A stretch of DNA of 64,000 bases from Plasmodiophora brassicae (lineage: Eukaryota > Endomyxa > Phytomyxea > Plasmodiophorida > Plasmodiophoridae). The notes under the pieces were generated by a model, which saw only the letters and a list, made by a program, of their open reading frames with translations, was not told where the DNA came from and made no database searches. The stretch covers positions 186,001 to 250,000 of the forward strand of contig JASFAU010000008.1 in NCBI GenBank assembly GCA_039704465.1, in the 5' to 3' direction. A program made the position numbers and the translations under genes. Below, one piece after another: positions 56,827-64,000 of this stretch. The first letter of the stretch is position 1; each line of letters starts with the position of its first letter.

Positions 56827-59800
56827 TCACTTCTGCTTGTCGCGATGCAACGCAATCATCAGGACGAACGCAACGGCACGGTAGGCGACGCCGAGGACAG
56901 CCATGATGATCAGCGCAGTGGTCGCCACGCCCAGGTCGTACCTGGATCAGCAGTGGGCAACCCTGCCGCATGCAACGACCCCCACCAGTACGATACCCGT
57001 ATGGCGACGCGGCACGGTCGAGATCGTAGATGCTCGCGTACGCGTTCAACGTCAAGGCGACTGCAATCGATGAGCGATGCGGTTGCACGAGCGACGCCTG
57101 ACCGACATTGTGCATCGGCGGCCCAGCGGTTGGGGCAGAGGTCGAACAGCCACTGGAAGCCGGCGTCGCGCGCCGCCGACAACGAGATCGGGAACCCGCT
57201 GTTCACCGACGCGAACACCGAGACGATCACGGCCAGAAGCGACGCGTTCTCCCGGCTGGCGAGCATCGTCACCATGGTGGCGATCCCGCTGGAGGACGCC
57301 CCGACATCCGTCAGACCCGAACGCTAAACGGGGCATCGCAGGCGCCGCCGCCCTACTAGACGCAGAAGAAGTTGAGGAACACGAGCATGTACTGCAGGCC
57401 CAGGGAGTACGTCGGCCGCGACAGCACGTAGTAGATGGCAGTGAAATGGGCGGAACTCAGCAGGATGCGGTACAGCGAGCTGATCGTGGTCCCCTAAGCG
57501 AACGCGCGCGCGCGCCAACCACGTCACGTTCCGGGCGACGGACCCGGTCCCGCTCGGGGGTACATACGACGTAATAGGCGGATTTCGAATGGCCGGACGC
57601 CGCCTCGCGCCAGTAGATGGGCTTCTCCTCGGCAAAGACCAGGACGGCCGACGGCGCGCCGGACAACGCGACCGAGATGCCTAGCAGCATGGCGTCTATC
57701 GCGTTCGTCTCAGTGCCGATACACGGCCACGGGCGCAGCGTACGTGGACGGACACATCGCGACGAGGAAATCCAGCGGCTTCGTCGAGAGCTGCGAGTAG
57801 GGCTCCTTCAGCAGACCCGTGAACGGCTCCGTCAGGCTGGTGGCCGAAATGCCAATCAGCAGGCCCGCGAACGAGCACACGAACAGCTACGAGGAACAGC
57901 ATCAGGTTCGGCGGCGGCGAATCAGACCCGCTCGGCACATGCCTCCAGTCGTAAGGTGCTGAGCGAACGGCACTGCTTCAGGAGGCCACGATTATGGCAA
58001 TGCCAGGTTTGGGTCAGCCAGGTGGCGCCGCGCTTCTTGGCGATCTCGCTGATCGTCTTGTTCGCCGACGCGTCCGCCGAGACGGACGGCGCCCGCTTGA
58101 AGAACTCGGACGACTCCCATCGTTCGACCAGCTCCGACACTTTCGGCGTCGGCACGCCCGGGTTCGCGTTCGGGCCCCGGCCCGCGAGGATGTCCAGGAA
58201 GACGTCGGCGACGTTGGCGTTGGCGTCGAATCGGAACCCGAGCGACGAGAAGTACTTGACGGCGTCGGGGATCGACCCGAAGTAGGCCGTCCGGCCACCG
58301 GGCACCAGCAGAAGAATGTCGTCGAACTGGCTGTTTGCAGCAAGGTAGGCGGCGGTTAGACCTGGGGCCCCAGGCAGAGATGCGCAGATGGCCGACCTGA
58401 TGATTTCAACTCGAGGCTGGTGGATGATGGAGACGACAGTGATGCCGAGGCGGGAGATGGCACGCAGGATCCCGACGACATCCAGGGCGGATGTCGAATC
58501 AAGGCCACTGGGCCAATCCGTCAGTCCAGGAGCCGTCGCAGCGCAAACGGGAGCGTATCGGACCTGGTGGGCTCATCGAGGAACAACGCCAACGGGACTG
58601 GGGACACGTTTTAGCACGATGATCGGAGCTGACAACATGGGGCGGTAACTAGGAACTCACTGGCCGCTAATTCCAGGGCGATGTTCACCCGTTTACGCTA
58701 CGATGTGGATCAGCACGACATTTGGGGGGACTCAATCCGTGCCCGTACCTGTCCACCAGATACACCTCGTTTCTCCTCGTCGCCGATCGGGGTATGCGCG
58801 ACATGGGACAGCCTGACAGGGCAGCTCCGTCAGACATTGGCTCAACTCCGATGACCCTGGCGGCCATCATTACATCAGCGCCTCCAGGATGTTGTCGACG
58901 TGAGCCTCGACTTGCTCAGATGTCCACGTGCTAGGCAGGCGGGTGCGAGCCGAATGCAGGACGACCTCGCGGACCGTCAGGTCACGATGCATGACATCCT
59001 CCTGATAACAACGGCACGGTCCATACGATAGCGACCCGCGAGTCCCACCCGCCCATCGGTACCTGCGGCACGAAGCCGATCATCTTTCGCAGGCTGCTCA
59101 TCTCGGCGTGAATTCCGTTGATCATCAAATCTCCACCCGTGCGCTGGACCTTCCCCATCAGGACATTCATGAACGTCGTCTCTGGGGGGCGTTTCACACG
59201 TCATCTCCATGCAGAGCAAACGGTGGTGGCAGCAGACGTACTCCCAGCTCCGGAACCGCCCATAACGGCGGTCATGCGCCCGGCGAATATATCGCCAGAC
59301 ACGCCGCTGAGCACCGTCTTCCCGGTTGGCAGCACGAGAGTCAGGTTCTTGAATTTGAAGTTCATACGCAGGTCCGCCTTGCCCTGGAACCCGTCCTTGA
59401 AGGCCTTGACGAGCACCTGAACGTTGTCGGAGATGCCCGGCGCCGCGCGAGCCTCGCCGTTCGATGGCAGAACATTCATCTTCACAACAGGCTTCGCTGC
59501 TGTCTGAGCCAGTCATATGGGAGCGGACCGCAGGAAACGGATCGTGACGAACCGGGACGGCGTGGCAGGTGTTTGGCGATGAACGAAGGCAGGATGGCCG
59601 TTGCCCAGTCGGCACCGGCGCGACGGCTTTCGTAGACGCGACGAAAGCCGACCGCAATCGTAAGGAGGACGTCGATGACAATAACGATCAGCAGGAAGCC
59701 CCAGTGCGTCTGGACAACTGTCCCTTCGTTGCACGTGGACCAGAACATGCACGGCGTCGGCTGAACAGAACCGGTAATGCAGAAGCTTCCGGCAGGACTG

Positions 59801-60355
59801 AATGTGCGGTTCAGTACCGGAACCATGATGGATACAATCGTCAGACCAAGGCAGGATTGTCTGGGGCGTTGGGCAGTAGAACCCCGGCAGACACAGCATC
59901 GGCTCAAACCGGCCTTGCGCCTGAACAGACAGCATGAACAGTTGACATACGTATGGTTCCGGCGTACGGTTGGACAATCATACTAGACATTCGCCGCCGC
60001 CTGCCAAACGGCGCAGGAAGCAATCGGCACTGGGAGGGCACAGCAACATTCGGTCCGTCGATGTCAGGTAAGGGCAGAAGTACCCTGCGGGTGCATTTTA
60101 GAATGTCGCAATCGCTCAGTGATTGGGAGACAACCCACCTGGATCGCATGGCGTCGGGACCGGCGTCAGCGGGTACCCGTTGGACGCATTTGCGTTGTAG
60201 AAACAGCCGTACCCAACGCCGCCGGGGATTGGCGGAAGCGAGGTGATGGATGGCAGCTTCCATGCCTTTCCACGAACCGGAGGTGGATTCGCGAACAGGC
60301 TGGTCGGGTCCGTTTCATACTCATCGGCGCTCTTCCCCATCGATGTCTCGCTCAA
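56827..60355 (-). CDS. ABCG half-transporter with Cys-rich ectodomain (ABCG24/28 type)
   Basis: Multi-exon. The N-terminal part has a Cys-rich extracellular segment (CLPGFYCPTPQTILP, about 59890; PAGSFCITGSVQPTPC, about 59780) and one membrane helix (WGFLLIVIVIDVLLTIAVGF, about 59680). The nucleotide-binding domain follows: FKNLTLVLPTGKTVLSGVSG, Walker A AVMGGSGAGKTT across an intron (about 59230/59180), MIGFVPQ, DLTVREVVLHSARTRL (about 58970), signature GEEKRGVSGGQRKRV across an intron (about 58770/58690), TSGLDSTSALDVVGILRAIS (about 58530) and IIHQPR. The membrane half ends with YDLGVATTALIIMAVLGVAY and ALHRDKQK at TGA 56827. This architecture is that of plant ABCG24/ABCG28. Start is approximate; a signal peptide exon may lie upstream. 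Confidence 0.85.
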
Positions 60356-60948
60356 TCGTGGAAATGACGCACGTCGTGGACTGACTGGATGTCAGAGCGG
60401 CCAGGACTCAGAAATGCCCCGCGCGCGAGAGAGACCGACGCACCGTATAACAGTCGGCAGTCGCAAGCGACCAGTGTCGACGGTGCTTCAGGTCACACGG
60501 CAGCGCGCGCAGTTCAACGCGTCAAACGGGAGCTCACCACCATTTGACCGGGTGACCCCCGCTGACTGAAACCTCCGGGATCTGCAAAGCTCCGACAGCT
60601 ATTTTTGTGCTCTGACCAGTCGCGGACATTTCCAGACCGGAAGCCTTCTCGCGCGGGGCACGACGGTCCCTGTATGACGACGGTACTGATGGTGCCGGCT
60701 CGTGCTGGGCGGCGTGTGGCGACATGCGATTCCATGTTGAGCGAGATCGACGCATACCAGCTGTCACTGCTGCGCACCCGCAAGCGATCCCGGTCGATGG
60801 ATCGATCTGGTGAATTCCCTGTTGGCGACGAACGGCGTTGCGTGCAGCGGCGACTTTCGAAGGACACGCACGATGTCAACAACGATTCCGTGATCTGCTA
60901 CCTGTGAAATACACTCGATCCAGCGTTATTTATCGAGCACGGGTACCC
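60356..60948. other. Intergenic, 593 bases
   Basis: Between ABCG start and a small coiled-coil gene. A plus frame 60674-60907 (MTTVLMVPARAGRRVATCDS, 77 codons) is open but unsupported; it could be an upstream exon of the gene at 60949. A signal-peptide exon for the transporter was looked for on the minus strand and not found. Confidence 0.35.
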
Positions 60949-61245
60949 ATGGACAGTGACGACCTCAAGGGCGCCATTGACGACGCCCGTCGCGAGGCCG
61001 ACCTACTCGCCAAGGACCTCGCCGACCGTGAGCGGGCCCGCGAATCGCTCGAGCACGACCTGTCCCGCACCCTCCTTCAACGGGACCGCACCCTGCAGCA
61101 GGCCGCCGACGTCCGGCGCCAGTCGGTGGCGCTGCGCACGCGCCTGTCCTGCCTCGAGCAAGCGCTCGCCGACCTGCGCGCCGCCTCCGCGCGCATCTCC
61201 CGTCAACAACTGCACCACCTGGCTGCAATGTCGATCCCGAAATGA
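60949..61245 (+). CDS. Small coiled-coil protein, unknown
   Basis: 98-residue single-exon frame starting MDSDDLKGAIDDARREADLL and coiled-coil throughout (SLEHDLSRTLLQRDRTLQQA, LRTRLSCLEQALADLRAASA). No family assigned. Heptad pattern and good codon composition support it being real. Confidence 0.55.
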   Translation: MDSDDLKGAIDDARREADLLAKDLADRERARESLEHDLSRTLLQRDRTLQQAADVRRQSVALRTRLSCLEQALADLRAASARISRQQLHHLAAMSIPK

Positions 61246-61399
61246 CTGGCTGGCTGTAACAGCGCGGGAGGAGCGGCGGCTCGCTCCGATGTGCAGACGG
61301 GACGGCTGGGCGGCTGGGCACATTTCTGCTGCCACTGGACCCCGATGGAATAAATTCCCATTCGTATAATTGGGGCGACGTTGGCAGATAGACGGGGCA

Positions 61400-62670
61400 A
61401 TGCCAGCCAACGGCCCCGAGCGGTGGCGTGGAGCCTGGCGTCGTCGGGAGCAGCAGGGCGACGACGAAGCCGGCAGGGCGGATAGGGCGGCCAGCGTACC
61501 GTCGGGATCCGTCGGCGGCGCCCAGGCGCGCGTGTCGCCGACGCTTAGCATCACGGCGGCAGAGTTCGTGCCGCTGGCATGGGCGGCGCCGATCGAGGTC
61601 AACCTGCGCGCCTTCGTCGCCCACCGCTTGGAGCCGACGGTATCCGATCAGTACGAGCTGAGGTCGACGTTCCAGGTGCTCCTGCGCGAGGTGCGCCGCG
61701 TGTTTCCCGAAGCCATTGTTGCTGTCTGCGGCAGCGTGTCGATGGGGTTGAACCTGAGGCTGCCGCATAGCGACCTGGATATCACCGTTGAAATGAGTGG
61801 CGCGGTCGAGCCGCGCACAGGCCTGATCGTGCTGGCACAGGTCGTCAGGAGCGCGTTGTCGGCCGAGTACGACGTCCAGTTCATTGACGCTAGTGTTCCA
61901 ATCATCAAAGTACGTCCTGGGGATCGCTTCCCAATACATGCTTGCAGTGACCGATGGAACTAGGTGCAGCATGGGACGACGACGATCGATGTCGGCCTGG
62001 ATCAGCCAAACGTGTTTCAGGCCAGAGATTTCTTCCTTGCCGTGAGGACGATGTTTCCGACGCTACGCCCACTTGTCCTGTTTCTCAAGTACTTCCTTCT
62101 GAAACACGAGTGCCAACGGACGTGGCAGGGCGGCATTGGGTCGTTCCTGCTCAAGTTGATGGTGCTGTCGCATCTGCAGGTCAGCGGGACCCGGGGTCTG
62201 GTGCGATGTCACTCATGGCGGTTTACGCGTTTGCAGATGCACTGCAGGAAGTCGACGATGGCATTGGCTGGAACACACCTACTGACGTTCTTCGAACTGT
62301 ATGGCCGGGCGTTCCGATACGACCAGCATTGTATATCGGTTCGAGATGGCGGCATGTACCTGCCCAAGGTCTGTGGCGAGAACCACCCGCAAACCAAGCC
62401 ATGCTGACCTGCGTATGCGCACAGACGAAGCACTTCCCGGAATCTAACCGAGAGCATCTCTGTGTGGAAAACCCGTTCGATCCCAGCATTGACGTCGGGC
62501 AGAAAGCGTTCAACGTTCAACGCATTCGCCTTCTGTTTCTCCACGCGTACGGCATGCTACTGGAGCGCCCACACCGGCCACTGCTTGACCTCCTGCAGCC
62601 GATGCACCTCAGCGACAAGGCAGATCCTGCCCAGACCTCGGACAGCCACAGACCTTCGACAACAATATGA
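61400..62670 (+). CDS. Non-canonical poly(A) polymerase, TRF4/PAPD5-like
   Basis: Adds 3' nucleotides to nuclear RNAs (TRAMP-type surveillance) in characterised relatives. Exon 1 61400-61909 contains the nucleotidyltransferase motif AVCGSVSMGLNLRLPHSDLD (GS and first catalytic Asp pair) and ends at SVPIIK. A 54-base intron (61910-61963, GTACGT donor) leads to IDVGLDQPNVFQARDFFLAV, RPLVLFLKYFLLKHECQ and GGIGSFLLKLMVLSHLQV, the TRF4-type central helices. After further frame changes (unresolved introns near 62190 and 62400) the last part has ENPFDPSIDVGQKAFNVQRI, the PAP-associated nucleotide-recognition region. Stop at 62670. Confidence 0.83.
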
Positions 62671-62802
62671 CAGCGCATATCGTTCTATCTTGTACTAGAC
62701 TATCCTGAATGCATATAAATATACACATATAGTATAGTGGGGGTTGGAGACAGGCCGCGACATGTATATGGAGACGTCGAATGCAGGAAAGACGAGATCG
62801 GA

Positions 62803-63607
62803 CTAGTTGTCTCGCTGGGTATCAGATGTAAAGTCAACCCCTTCAGGGGCCGAACTGGAAAGGCCAACGTCACTGAAGTCGATATCTGGATATTCGCGTT
62901 GCACAATCTCGCGGGGGTTCTCCGCCAGAATCCTATATGGCGACCATGGTGAATAACCGGCGCGTAGTGACCAGGCCCATTTGACGTACCGCTCATATTC
63001 CTTCGTGACGAACAGGTTCGTCTTCAGGTCCACGCGATCGATGAAGAGGACCCCGTCGAGATGGTCGATCTCATGCTGGACCGTCCGGGCGTCTTGACCC
63101 TTCATGTTGACGCTGCGTGCGACGCCGTCTTCATCGTAGTAGTCCACCGACACGCTGGCGTGGCGAGGCACGAGTCCAGTGAAATCTGGGATGCTCAGGC
63201 ACTGCTCCCATTCGTTCACCATCTCCACGGAGCGATCCGTGATGACGGGATTGATCATCATAATCGGGGGCGGGAAATGGTCCACGCTGTCACGCTCGGT
63301 GCCATCCTCCGTCAGGTCATTCTCGACGATATTCAGGTACAGCAGCATGCGCACGTTATGCCCGACTTGTGGAGCTGCGAGACCGATCCCGTACTCTGTA
63401 GACGCGAGCACCTTCCGCATGCCCGCCATCAGCTCCTTTGTCTCCGGCTTCGTGATCGCACCGACGTCAACAGGCAGCGACGTTCGCCTCAGCACTGGAT
63501 CGCCTCCGTTCAGCAACGAGCAACGCTCATGCGCGTACGCACCGACCTGAGTTGCCCAGGAACACAAGGTCGAAGGCCTTCTTCGCTGCTTGGGCGGCCT
63601 TCGCCAT
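62803..63607 (-). CDS. PDF: Peptide deformylase
   Basis: Removes N-formyl from nascent proteins of mitochondria or plastids. Exons 63607-63547 and 63503-62803 (43-base intron) give 253 residues. Motif 1 GIGLAAPQVG, motif 2 EQCLSIPDFTG (canonical EGCLS), motif 3 QHEIDHLDGVLF with the zinc histidines. The spliced N-terminus MAKAAQAAKKAFDLVFLGNS then GDPVLRRTS restores the usual GDPVLR start of the fold. An about 50-residue C-terminal extension (YRILAENPREIVQREYPDID) goes beyond bacterial enzymes. Targeting is not obvious from the N-terminus. Confidence 0.93.
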
Positions 63608-63760
63608 CACGCTGCGCTGTCCGGGAGCACCGTCTGCGCGGGAAGCGGCACCCGCAAGGACGCCGCGCCGTATTTGTCTCTGTTCCAACCTCCAATCCAC
63701 ACTGTTGCAAGGAATAGGACCGATGTGTATTGCGCAGTCAGGTTTAGCAAACGGCTGTCA

Positions 63761-64000
<240 letters not shown>

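Overview
This window is nuclear DNA from a gene-dense eukaryote. The proof is spliceosomal: two U2 snRNA genes are present and nearly every recognisable gene is interrupted by GT-AG introns of only about 43-70 bases. Gene content points to a free-swimming or flagellated protist stage (alpha-tubulin acetyltransferase beside a trichoplein-like coiled-coil gene), a chitin-type polysaccharide deacetylase family member, and conserved housekeeping machinery (Mediator, LSm8, CDC5-like, SERCA, UBE2D, COG, syntaxin-18). A plasmodiophorid or related rhizarian with a compact genome would fit, but this is an inference from intron size and gene set, not proven by any marker here.

Layout. 1-6.7 kb: C-terminus-truncated SMCHD1/GMI1-like chromatin ATPase (minus). 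7.2-10.2 kb: two tandem paralogues of an unusual secreted-ectodomain plus seven-helix membrane protein; a third intact paralogue lies at 21.6-23.0 kb and a broken one at 20.0-20.9 kb. 10.4-19.3 kb: two-RRM protein, PHD/extended-PHD protein, chitin-deacetylase-like membrane protein lacking its metal histidines, LSm8, ARMT1/DUF89 phosphatase, and a UNR/CSDE1-like multi-cold-shock-domain protein. 19.7-21.5 kb: U2 snRNA copy 1, the broken receptor-like gene split by a 685-bp non-autonomous hAT-type element with an 8-bp target duplication, and a Copia reverse-transcriptase scrap. 23.3-27.3 kb: ATAT1, a coiled-coil (TPH-like) gene and syntaxin-18.

27.4-32.2 kb is a mobile-element island: a degenerate minus-strand Ty1/Copia element carrying, inside its reverse-transcriptase region, a younger 2.6-kb LTR element with near-identical 186-190 bp LTRs, a 4-bp target duplication and an internal inverted gag duplication. 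32.6-35.4 kb: COG2-like subunit and a five-exon UBE2D-type ubiquitin-conjugating enzyme. 35.9-38.0 kb: U2 copy 2 (a 270-bp duplicated block including its promoter) and a decayed hAT-type transposase with a large inverted repeat. 38.1-50.3 kb: SMPD4, SERCA calcium pump, MED8, FAHD1, a large secreted protein of unknown function and a CBS-pair protein. 51-64 kb: two coiled-coil proteins flanking CDC5L, an ABCG24/28-type transporter, a small coiled-coil protein, a TRF4-type nucleotidyltransferase, a peptide deformylase and the end of a papain-like protease.

Gene models were built by eye. Where exon lengths are stated they sum to a multiple of three and restore family-conserved residues; where splice sites were not resolved only the outer limits are given.
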